DNA from: Microcaldota archaeon
Lineage (GTDB): Archaea > Micrarchaeota > Micrarchaeia > Micrarchaeales > CABMGC01
NCBI GenBank assembly: GCA_028866835.1
Contig: JAGWHJ010000004.1
Span: forward strand, 1-60,822
Length of the DNA stretch: 60,822 nt
Direction of reading: 5' to 3'
Positions 1-5,944 of the stretch are shown here, one piece after another (the stretch's first letter is position 1; the number at the start of each line of letters is the position of its first letter). A program made the position numbers and the translations under genes. The notes beneath the pieces were generated by a model. The model saw only the letters and a program-made list of their open reading frames with translations, was not told the origin of the DNA and ran no database searches.

Positions 1-28
1 TTATCCTTCCACCAGGCAACACCGGACC

Positions 29-1297
29 TTAGTGCCCAGGATACCACTCGGTTACATTGCTGGAGTTTGTGCCGCTGTTCGAATCGCCGCTGTAATCGTT
101 GAAGTCGCCATTCAGGGGCCACCAGCCTGCGAGCGCCTGCAGCGATATGGGTTCGGCCCCTATCCCGCCCATGTAAAGAGCGTGCATGTCACTCGATGAG
201 AGGCTGCTGTTGTATATTTGGACATTTGATATCGAACCATTGAAATAAGAGATCCTGGTGGGCTGTGTCTTATTGACTGGGCAAATGTTGGGCGCACAGA
301 TCGGCTGGGTGCTGTTGTCGAACTGCGCTTTTGCGAGATTTGCGCCGCTGAAGTTGGCGTTTTGCAGGTTGGAACCGGAGAAATTTGCATGCTGCGCATT
401 TGCGCCTTTGAAAATGGCGCTTTGAAGCGAAGAATTCAGCATGTCTGCATGCTGCATATTCACCCCGCTGAAGTTCGCACCTGTACCATCGGAGCATTTG
501 AACAGTGCCTGCTGCAGGTTTGCGCCCTGGAAATTCGCATTGCTTATGTTGCTGCCTTTTACAATTGCGTACTGAAGGTTTGCGCCGCTGAAGTTGGCGC
601 CTTCAAGGTCGAGGCAGGAAAGGTTAGCGCTCTGCAGATTTTTGCCTGAGAAGTTCAACGTAGTAGAACCAGCTATCGGCGCAACGCCGTTCCCTATGTA
701 AAGAAATCTTGATCTGTGTATGATATAGGAACCTCTTAGGCCCATGGTTGCCTTAAGCGTTCCGTTTATGTAAAAATTCACGGTATTGGACGTGGGAGAC
801 AATGTTACGGCAAGGTTATACCATTTGTTGGGCTGGAAATTGCCGGTGAAGCTGTATTGCCTGTCCCCGCACCCTGGCAGAAATTGCAGTGAGCTGCGAT
901 TGAGCGTCAGTTGATACCCGCAGTCAGATGTGGAGACAAGTGTCGACTGCTGGGCCTTTTGGCTCTTCATCCAAAGGTCTATAGTGATGCCTTTATTCGC
1001 AGGGGTTATGTTCAAGTAATGATTCATTGGTATGACGGCGCCGTTGGTGCGGCCATTCATTACTGGCGTAAATTCCGGCGGCCAGTTCTGGCATACGCCT
1101 TGAAGCGAGGGTGGACTCTGCACCCTGAATGCCGACTTCAGAACCGTGCAAGAACCGGGTTTTGCGGTAGGACCTTGCAAAAATGAGTTGAGTATGCCAG
1201 TCTCATAAAAGAGGACAACTACCACGGCAATAGCGACTATTGCAAAAGCATAAGTGTGCATATACTCCAAAACCGACTGGAGCTTGTACTCTCTCAT
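29..1297 (-). CDS. Pilin-like surface protein with LamG fold interrupted by pentapeptide repeats
   Basis: Predicted surface protein of 422 residues. The ATG at 1297 is chosen because a TATA-like CTATATAAG lies at 1326-1334, giving a nearly leaderless mRNA; the frame is open further upstream but would lie outside that transcript. The N-terminus (KLQSVLEYMHTYAFAIV) is a class III, type IV prepilin-like signal with one hydrophobic helix, so export or anchoring by a pilin-type route is likely. Residues about 85-215 resemble the first half of a LamG/concanavalin-like sandwich, about 220-335 are pentapeptide repeats (ANFSGANLQ type), and the last 75 (GWWPLNGDFNDYSG) return to LamG. Two intact paralogues without the repeat block lie at 35-37 kb. 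The ligand is unknown. LamG and pilin assignments are by pattern recognition. Confidence 0.75.
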   Translation of the reverse strand: MREYKLQSVLEYMHTYAFAIVAIAVVVVLFYETGILNSFLQGPTAKPGSCTVLKSAFRVQSPPSLQGVCQNWPPEFTPVMNGRTNGAVIPMNHYLNITPANKGITIDLWMKSQKAQQSTLVSTSDCGYQLTLNRSSLQFLPGCGDRQYSFTGNFQPNKWYNLAVTLSPTSNTVNFYINGTLKATMGLRGSYIIHRSRFLYIGNGVAPIAGSTTLNFSGKNLQSANLSCLDLEGANFSGANLQYAIVKGSNISNANFQGANLQQALFKCSDGTGANFSGVNMQHADMLNSSLQSAIFKGANAQHANFSGSNLQNANFSGANLAKAQFDNSTQPICAPNICPVNKTQPTRISYFNGSISNVQIYNSSLSSSDMHALYMGGIGAEPISLQALAGWWPLNGDFNDYSGDSNSGTNSSNVTEWYPGH

Positions 1298-1428
1298 ATA
1301 CCTGTTACTATCAGAGACTTTGCATCTTATATAGCATTCCTTTTGATCGCAGTATTCGATACTGCGCAACAGCGTACCTGGTCGGATTGCCGCACGTTTT
1401 ATCCAGGTAACGCCGTTTTGATGCAATC

Positions 1429-1436
1429 TTTATAAT
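1429..1436 (+). promoter_or_regulatory. TATA box of the riboswitch-controlled gene
   Basis: TTTATAAT lies about 27 nt before 1458-1460, which is where the first paired bases of the cobalamin-type riboswitch begin. The transcript would therefore start at the very 5' edge of the RNA element. No other good TATA candidate lies between here and the start codon. Confidence 0.55.
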
Positions 1437-1457
1437 GATGCTTTCAAAGGTTAATGT

Positions 1458-1567
1458 AAGGATAGCTAGTTCAGAACTAGCCGTGTCAGGGGAAAGCGGT
1501 GAAAATCCGCTGCTGTGCCGCAACTGTAAGCCCATCCGTTTGGGTAAGCCAGGCTGCCTGAATCCGC
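1458..1567 (+). promoter_or_regulatory. Cobalamin-type riboswitch
   Basis: The conserved core of cobalamin riboswitches is readable: AGGGGAA at 1488-1494, the GCGG-TGAAAAT-CCGC hairpin at 1496-1510, the hallmark GCTGTGCCGCAACTGTAAG at 1512-1530, then AAGCCAGG-CTG-CCTG at 1546-1560. GGAT (1460-1463) can pair with ATCC (1562-1565) to close the element, and 1465-1481 is an 8-bp hairpin. The CCCA/TGGG hairpin at 1531-1544 replaces the long peripheral arm of large class I members, so it resembles compact variants. It ends 1-7 nt before the candidate start codons of the downstream membrane protein, which fits control of translation initiation. The family is known mostly from bacteria; seeing it behind an archaeal promoter is unusual. 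Confidence 0.88.
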
Positions 1568-1568
1568 G

Positions 1569-2132
1569 ATGCCCACGAGCATGGTGAATATGAGAACAAA
1601 CAATCTGGTGAAGTTGGTACTGTCTGTTTTTATAGCGAACGGGATACGGCTGTTAAGGATAATTCCAAATAACGACCCAATAATGTCAATGGCCTTGCCA
1701 TTCTCAAGGAGAGGCTCCGCATGGATATCGTTTATTTTCCCGCTTCTCACCATGGCGTCATTCGATTTTGTCACCGGATACGTTGGGGTCTGGACCGCGA
1801 TTACGGCGCTCACCTACGGTTTCATAGGCATCGCTTTCCATTTCTATCTGAAGGACAGGAAGGATGTTAACATAAGGACTTACATGGGCTGCGGGATTGC
1901 GGGGGTATTGGCATTCGACTTCGTTACGGGGGTGGTTGCAACCCCGCTTATTTACGGCGGGACGTTAGAGCAGTCATTCTTTGGTCAGATACCGTTCACG
2001 ATCACGCACTTGCTTACGAGCTCATTCTTTATCCTGATAGTCACGCCTTTACTGGATAAGAACATCCTATTGAACAAAAGGCTAGATGACAATAGAATCT
2101 GGTCCTACATCTCCAGCTTGACATTGGGCTGA
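1569..2132 (+). CDS. Small polytopic membrane protein, possible cobalamin (ECF S-component-like) importer
   Basis: A 187-residue integral membrane protein with about five hydrophobic helices. The segment RLLRIIPNNDPIMSMALPF followed by paired helices resembles ECF-transporter S components and DUF6580-like proteins; I cannot separate these families by eye. The upstream cobalamin riboswitch suggests that it takes up a corrinoid or precursor. No EcfA or EcfT partner is present in the window, so it would need a shared energising module or act alone. Starts at 1569, 1581 and 1590 are possible; all fall directly behind the riboswitch. It is monocistronic: the next gene is convergent and begins its stop region 22 nt away. 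Substrate is inferred from the riboswitch only. Confidence 0.7.
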   Translation: MPTSMVNMRTNNLVKLVLSVFIANGIRLLRIIPNNDPIMSMALPFSRRGSAWISFIFPLLTMASFDFVTGYVGVWTAITALTYGFIGIAFHFYLKDRKDVNIRTYMGCGIAGVLAFDFVTGVVATPLIYGGTLEQSFFGQIPFTITHLLTSSFFILIVTPLLDKNILLNKRLDDNRIWSYISSLTLG

Positions 2133-2154
2133 AATGACGAAGGGACCTGGCATA

Positions 2155-3483
2155 TTACCCAAAGCTTTCGATCGTGTCCCAGTATATCTTCTTTATTGTC
2201 CCTATGGTCGTGGTGACATAACAGGCCTTGGCCATGTTTTTCGCATTGGTGCCCATGTCTGACAATAGCCGCCCGTTGCCGTTGAATAGCCGGGTTATCT
2301 TTTGGGCCAGGCTTTTGGTATCTCCGGCCCTGAAGGTAAAGCCATTGAAGCCCTCGGTTACGAGCTCAGAGACGCCAGCTCCTTCGCTCACTATCGATGG
2401 GGTATCGTACAGCCAGCCCTCGACCACAGCCAGACCGAATCCCTCCATCCTAGAAGGCAATGCGAAGAGGTCTGCCCTTGTGTAAGCGCATTCGAGGTCG
2501 GAATGGGTTAGGGTGCCCGCAAAGATGACCCTGTCCTCGATCTTCAGCTTTCTTGCGAGCTTTTTGAGCTTGTCAAGCCAAAGTGCGCCCTTTGAATGCC
2601 CCAAAGCATTGGTCGTGAAACTGCTGCCGCCGATGAGCATCAGCTTGATCCTTTTGTTTCCTGCCATGGCCACGGCCTTTATCAGGTCGTCCTGCGATTT
2701 TATGGGATCCATCCTCGCAACGTTTATGACAAGGAAGTCATCCGGCTTTATGTTAAACCTGTGCGAAAAGGCGTTTAGCCTGTTTCTGCTGGTCCTGTTC
2801 CATACCCGGTTGTCAATGTGCGGATACAGCTGGTACGCGCTGCCCCTGTATCCTCCCCTGATCAAACCTTCAAGATCGCGCTTTGTGCTCACGATTACCG
2901 CGTCGTTGCCCTCAAGGCCGTTTATGATAAACTTTCTTATTTTCTTGTTCAGTATCTCCGGGACAAAGGGGCCGTGCCACCTAAGTATGGTCGGGAAGGA
3001 AGGCCCGAGCATGGCGCCCAGGAGCATCTGCTGGAAGTCGTGTATTTCGAACAGATTGATGTCCTCGTAGTCCTTCAGCATCAGCTTTCCCAGTTTCGAG
3101 TTGTACCTAAAGTATCCAAGATACTCCTTGATCGTGAATGCCCTCGAATTGAGATTGTGTATGTTCTTCCATACCTCCTCCTTGAAATCCACATAATCCC
3201 TGCTGCTTTCATCCTCGAGGTATATGCTCACGGCCCTTGTGACTTTGGAGAGGATGATGTTCTTAGGCGCACTTGGATTTAATGAGAACCATATGGCCTT
3301 ACGGAGCGCCCCCATGCCCTCAAGCTGCTCCAACTGCGCCTTTACCAGTGGCGCTACACCGCCGGCAGTATATGCATACTCCCTTTCACTAAGGTCCGAG
3401 AGCCTTATCGTATCGCCCTCCTGCTTCTGCAGGAGCCTTACCACCGGAGTCTGTGAGACTATACCAAGACTTATCTTTGACAT
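2155..3483 (-). CDS. Family 4 (GT-B) glycosyltransferase, TreT-like
   Basis: A 442-residue retaining glycosyltransferase of the GT4/group 1 type. The C-terminal nucleotide-sugar half shows VINVARMDPIKSQDDLIKA and the donor-binding signature MEGFGLAVVEGWLYDTPSIV with the EX7E arrangement, typical of GT4. The N-terminal half (LGIVSQTPVVRLL, a Gly-rich AGGVAPLV turn, and RWHGPFVPEI) recalls trehalose-synthase TreT and other sugar-condensing GT4 enzymes, but sugar and acceptor cannot be read from sequence. The ATG at 3483 has a GAGGT ribosome site about 9 nt upstream. It is a cytosolic enzyme with no membrane helix, and may make compatible solute or envelope glycan. Confidence 0.85.
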   Translation of the reverse strand: MSKISLGIVSQTPVVRLLQKQEGDTIRLSDLSEREYAYTAGGVAPLVKAQLEQLEGMGALRKAIWFSLNPSAPKNIILSKVTRAVSIYLEDESSRDYVDFKEEVWKNIHNLNSRAFTIKEYLGYFRYNSKLGKLMLKDYEDINLFEIHDFQQMLLGAMLGPSFPTILRWHGPFVPEILNKKIRKFIINGLEGNDAVIVSTKRDLEGLIRGGYRGSAYQLYPHIDNRVWNRTSRNRLNAFSHRFNIKPDDFLVINVARMDPIKSQDDLIKAVAMAGNKRIKLMLIGGSSFTTNALGHSKGALWLDKLKKLARKLKIEDRVIFAGTLTHSDLECAYTRADLFALPSRMEGFGLAVVEGWLYDTPSIVSEGAGVSELVTEGFNGFTFRAGDTKSLAQKITRLFNGNGRLLSDMGTNAKNMAKACYVTTTIGTIKKIYWDTIESFG

Positions 3484-3547
3484 ATGCTAAACCTCATGCG
3501 GTAACAACTGCATGCACACAACGTCCTTGTGTTGTCAAAATCTATTC

Positions 3548-3841
3548 CTATGTCCATAAAATCCCAATTCGCCCTGGCGCTCTGTTTATCGGCATGAGTT
3601 TACCAGAGAGCCCATAGCAGCGCGAGAGAGTAGAAATTGCAATGGAAACGATGGTCGAGATTACTATTCCAGTGAGTACATAACCCAGAAGAGAGATTAT
3701 GCCAGCCGTGTACTCTCTTCCGATTTTAAGCGATATCAGTGTAACTACCGATATGCAGATATCGATTATGATGGATGCGTATGCGATTATCTCCAATAAT
3801 TTTTTCAGGTTCTTTGCCTTTTTAGCGGAGTTTGTAATCAT
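3548..3841 (-). CDS. Small membrane protein, unknown
   Basis: A 97-residue protein with a basic N-terminus (KKAKNLKK) and two hydrophobic helices at about residues 15-38 and 45-70, followed by a short polar tail containing two cysteine/glycine turns. I do not recognise a family. The AT-rich stretch upstream (3842-3890) could hold a promoter, and the gene sits at the edge of a gene-poor, AT-rich island with toxin-antitoxin remnants. It is probably real but has no assignable role. Confidence 0.5.
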   Translation of the reverse strand: MITNSAKKAKNLKKLLEIIAYASIIIDICISVVTLISLKIGREYTAGIISLLGYVLTGIVISTIVSIAISTLSRCYGLSGKLMPINRAPGRIGILWT

Positions 3842-3945
3842 TTCAACATTATTATCTTTCAGATAAATAATTTATTAGTTTTGTTTCAATAAAAACCGCA
3901 TTTTATGGGTATTTAAGTAATTGTTACATCAGCCCATTTCATATC

Positions 3946-4014
3946 ATGATAGGCGGATGGATTATTCGTAGCATTGGCATAGCATTCTTGGGATTCGTAA
4001 TAATGCTTTGCTAA
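3946..4014 (+). CDS. Possible 22-residue membrane microprotein
   Basis: A tiny frame beginning ATG at 3946 encodes one hydrophobic helix (MIGGWIIRSIGIAFLGFVIM). A TATA-like TATTTAAGTA at 3910-3919 would put the transcription start about 6 nt before the ATG, the same geometry as proven-looking genes in this window. Nothing else supports it, and single-helix toxins of TA systems look like this, but chance is a serious alternative. Confidence 0.25.
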   Translation: MIGGWIIRSIGIAFLGFVIMLC

Positions 4015-4077
4015 ACAGAATAAGGATAACCAAGACCTTGCCTCTCATGGTGATTGGGCTTTTGTATGCCGTGTTCA

Positions 4078-4353
4078 TCAAGCTAGCGACCCATCACCAC
4101 CGTGCTTAAGAAAATCCTCATATTGCGCTCTTATACGGTTGTACTCAGGTGGTTGGGGTGGCTCTTGCGATATCTGCCGCTGTCGCTCCTCTTCCTGTGC
4201 TTTTATTGCCCTCGCTTGTTGTGCGGCTTCGATTGCTCTCGCTTGCTCTATTCTCTTTTTAAATTCCTCATGATAGTGATGCTCTGCGGCTTCTAATGAT
4301 CCAAACCGTTTTATAAGTGCTGCCGTTCTCCAAATTTTGATGTATATTTGCCT
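4078..4353 (-). pseudogene. Start-less coiled-coil reading frame, probable gene remnant
   Basis: A 91-codon open frame without ATG, GTG or TTG near its beginning. It encodes IWRTAALIKRFGSLEAAEHH followed by a strongly charged helix rich in Gln, Glu, Arg and Ala, then a Pro-rich turn (EPPQPPEYN) and an acidic tail. The conserved-looking head and long charged helix suggest the decayed 3' part of a real gene. It overlaps the HicA-like frame in another frame, so a fusion or deletion event is plausible. Family not recognised. Confidence 0.35.
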
Positions 4354-4466
4354 TTATCTATAAGGTGCATTACTATATGGCTTCCGCTTTGGTGATGAAA
4401 CGTATAGCCGATTTTAGATAGCGCCTTTATTACTTTGTCGTAATTTAGAGGAATTAGCCTAGACAC
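4311..4466 (-). pseudogene. hicA: HicA-like toxin fragment, C-terminally truncated
   Basis: A 51-residue frame starting GTG at 4466, which overlaps the HicB stop by a few bases as expected for translational coupling. It reads IPLNYDKVIKALSKIGYTFH then HQSGSHIVMHL, the first strand-helix and the catalytic-His/GSH signature of HicA mRNA interferases (dsRBD-like fold). The usual TVPxH...LxxGTLxxIL C-terminal part is missing and replaced by KFGERQHL before a stop. The order antitoxin then toxin is less common but known for HicBA. The toxin is probably inactive unless this short form folds. Confidence 0.6.
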
Positions 4467-4668
4467 TTACCTGCACCATTCCAATAGGGACAGGGTTGCC
4501 ATCTTTCTTAAGCGCCTCTACGTATGCTTGTATTGCCTCCTTAACATTCTTCATAAGCTCTTTCTTGGTTTTGCCTTCGGTAGCACAGCCAGGCAAATCA
4601 GGAACTTTTGCAACATAAACGCCATCTTCATCTCTTTCTATGATTACTCTATAACTCATTTTTGACAT
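4459..4668 (-). CDS. hicB: HicB-family antitoxin
   Basis: A 69-residue protein matching the HicB partial RNase H-like domain: MSYRVIIERDEDGVYVAKVP, then DLPGCATEGKTKKELMKNV and an EAIQAYVEAL helix. It lacks the C-terminal DNA-binding domain of longer HicB proteins, which is common for short HicB (UPF0150) forms. The ATG at 4668 (or the Met at 4659) follows a TATA-like CATATATAATATACT at about 4689-4702, so the mRNA is nearly leaderless. It would neutralise a HicA ribonuclease, here present only as a truncated frame just downstream, so it may now be an orphan antitoxin. Confidence 0.85.
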   Translation of the reverse strand: MSKMSYRVIIERDEDGVYVAKVPDLPGCATEGKTKKELMKNVKEAIQAYVEALKKDGNPVPIGMVQVSV

Positions 4669-4775
4669 ATATTTTCGCCTCTGCCTTTAGTATATTATAT
4701 ATGTCTATTCTAATTCTTAAAACTTTCTTTGTAACAGGATTTATAGCAGGTTAGTGTTATAGTATACCCAACAAA

Positions 4776-4839
4776 TACCATTATTCGCAAGTGTTAGGGA
4801 TGTGTACTCTGGGTTCAATGGACGTGAGTGGACTTGTCG
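4776..4839 (+). repeat. Direct repeat copy 1, attachment-site-like
   Basis: About 64 bp that recur imperfectly at 5518-5580, with 29 identical bases at 4811-4839 and 5552-5580. The last 11 bases of the second copy are the 3' end of the intact tRNA-Ala gene, so this copy is a detached tRNA 3'-end fragment plus its flank. That is the arrangement left by site-specific integration at a tRNA gene, with a two-gene toxin-antitoxin module in between. Confidence 0.75.
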
Positions 4840-4956
4840 TACGTCTGCATTTGAGTACGCTGGACAAACAATGTTGTTTAATGGTATTTAATTGTATTTG
4901 CAATTGTTTTATGGTGCATGGAAAAGCTTATAACTTCCAAATTGATATTTTGATTT

Positions 4957-5262
4957 ATGATTGGGTCTGCAAATTCTAAAAACAGAGTAAAAATAAGGCT
5001 TACAGAGGAACGTTGGTTTCATATAACTGAATCTCATGACGAATTGACTGGACTTAGCTTTGATGTTTTAGATTCTATCGAAAATCCCGATGTTATAGTA
5101 AAAGGGATTGCTGGTGAGTTAATAGCGTGCACGAGGATTGGCAATAAGTATTTAATATCTGTTTACAAAGAAACTAATAATGATGGTTTCGTAATAACTG
5201 CCTATTTGACTAAGAGCATTAAGAAGCTCCTAAAGAGAGGTATTTTATGGAAAAAGAAATGA
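4957..5262 (+). CDS. Predicted BECR-fold (PBECR-like) ribonuclease toxin
   Basis: A 101-residue protein of the pattern LTEERWFHITESHDEL ... VLDSIENPDVIVKGIAGELI ... KYLISVYKETNNDGFVITAY, with a conserved His, a central Asp-rich turn and a C-terminal FVITAYLTK strand. These are typical of small BECR/barnase-EndoU-like proteins that pair with DUF2283 partners. The next gene is such a partner and overlaps it by 16 nt, so the two are co-translated. A TATA-like CTTATAAC at about 4928-4935 predicts a leaderless message starting at the ATG. Toxin activity is inferred from family and context; it could instead be a regulatory RNA-binding protein. Confidence 0.65.
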   Translation: MIGSANSKNRVKIRLTEERWFHITESHDELTGLSFDVLDSIENPDVIVKGIAGELIACTRIGNKYLISVYKETNNDGFVITAYLTKSIKKLLKRGILWKKK

Positions 5263-5498
5263 CTTTAGAAAAGGGATTCATTAGCAGGTTAGAGAAGCCA
5301 CTGCTCCAATTACTTAAATTGTCTAATCATGCGTGGATAGATTATGATAAAGGTGCTGATGTTGCCTATGTGTCATTTGAAAGACCGCAGCATGCAACTG
5401 ATAGCGAACTCCTGGACAATGGAGTGATAGTGAGGAAACGAGGAAAGAAGATAGTTGGATTTACAATACTTAATGCTGGAAAGCTGATTTATGGTTAA
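5247..5498 (+). CDS. DUF2283 protein, predicted antitoxin
   Basis: An 83-residue protein with the DUF2283 core: WIDYDKGADVAYVSFERP, an acidic DSELLDNGVIVR segment and the closing GKKIVGFTILNAGKLI. The family makes a small beta-rich fold and commonly sits beside BECR-like or DUF4258-type toxins, as here, where its start lies inside the 3' end of the preceding gene. The N-terminal 25 residues form an extra amphipathic helix that could contact the toxin. Function as antitoxin is inference from pairing. Confidence 0.75.
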   Translation: MEKEMTLEKGFISRLEKPLLQLLKLSNHAWIDYDKGADVAYVSFERPQHATDSELLDNGVIVRKRGKKIVGFTILNAGKLIYG

Positions 5499-5517
5499 TC
5501 TGCCCGATAGCCATACT

Positions 5518-5580
5518 TACCATTATTTACATTTGTTGGGATGTGAACTCAGGGTTCAATGGACGTGAGTGGACTTGTCG
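5518..5580 (+). repeat. Direct repeat copy 2, overlapping the tRNA-Ala 3' end
   Basis: Second copy of the repeat at 4776-4839. The 29-base identical core (5552-5580) runs from 18 bases outside the tRNA into the last 11 bases of the tRNA-Ala gene. The sequence between the copies, about 0.7 kb, contains only the two-gene toxin-antitoxin-like module and no integrase. Confidence 0.75.
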
Positions 5581-5641
5581 GGATTCGAACCCGAAACCTT
5601 CCGCATGCAAAGCGGACGCTCTGCCGTTGAGCTACAAGCCC
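5570..5641 (-). tRNA. tRNA-Ala (anticodon TGC)
   Basis: A complete cloverleaf on the minus strand: acceptor GGGCTTG pairs with CAAGTCC and contains the G3-U70 pair that identifies alanine tRNAs. The anticodon loop is TTTGCAT between CCGC and GCGG, and the T-loop is TTCGAAT. The discriminator is A and CCA is not encoded. A TATA-like TTTATATAGA lies about 25-30 nt upstream (5665-5674 on the plus strand). No intron. Its 3' end forms part of the direct repeat. Confidence 0.97.
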
Positions 5642-5737
5642 GTGCTTGATTATTGATGCGGTTATCTATATAAATTGCCACCCATCGGTTTTCCTTGCTT
5701 GGCCTTATCCCCTCGGAAAACAGCAAAGTATGAATAG

Positions 5738-5747
5738 CTTTAAATAG
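5738..5747 (+). promoter_or_regulatory. TATA box of the acidic microprotein
   Basis: CTTTAAATAG, a near-perfect archaeal TATA element, predicts transcription start near 5770 and a leader of about 20 nt that contains AAGGT, a plausible ribosome site 8 nt before the ATG at 5793. Confidence 0.6.
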
Positions 5748-5792
5748 TTTTCTAATATATGTTGCTTGACAATCAGCAAAAGGTAGATAACT

Positions 5793-5906
5793 ATGGCCAA
5801 GAAGGAAGAAGACGAAGAAGACTTTGAAGAAGACGAAGAGGATAGCGACGACTTCGACGAGGAGGAGTTCGAAGACGAAGATTCAGAAGACTTTAATGAT
5901 GAGTAA
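5793..5906 (+). CDS. Extremely acidic 37-residue microprotein
   Basis: A short gene with 26 Asp or Glu among 37 residues; it begins MAKKEEDEEDFEED and continues with Phe spaced at intervals (DDFDEEEF, EDF). It has its own TATA box, a ribosome site and a downstream hairpin with T-rich tail, so it is probably expressed. Regularly spaced Phe in an acidic chain resembles histone- or DNA-mimicking tails and polymerase- or chaperone-binding peptides, but no family can be named. Confidence 0.6.
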   Translation: MAKKEEDEEDFEEDEEDSDDFDEEEFEDEDSEDFNDE

Positions 5907-5940
5907 GAAGGGTTTCCCTTTCTTATTCTCTATTTTTTAT
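5904..5940 (+). terminator. Candidate terminator after the acidic microprotein
   Basis: AAGAAGGG and CCCTTTCTT form an imperfect hairpin across 5906-5924, directly after the stop codon, and are followed by a T-rich run ending in TATTTTTTAT. The next gene is convergent and ends at 5945, so the tail separates the two. Confidence 0.45.
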
Positions 5941-5944
5941 CCAT

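Noticed and set aside
330-650. Short DNA repeats resembling a CRISPR array
   Set aside because: The repeats are in frame, vary in sequence and encode pentapeptide repeats; there are no regular spacers. No CRISPR array was seen anywhere in the window.
3495-3545. Short inverted repeat ACACAA/TTGTGT upstream of the GT4 gene
   Set aside because: Only 6 bp with a 5-nt loop; too weak to call an operator or terminator.
4102-4296. Plus-strand hydrophobic frame of 64 codons
   Set aside because: It is the antisense of the charged coiled-coil remnant on the minus strand; no promoter or ribosome site supports it.
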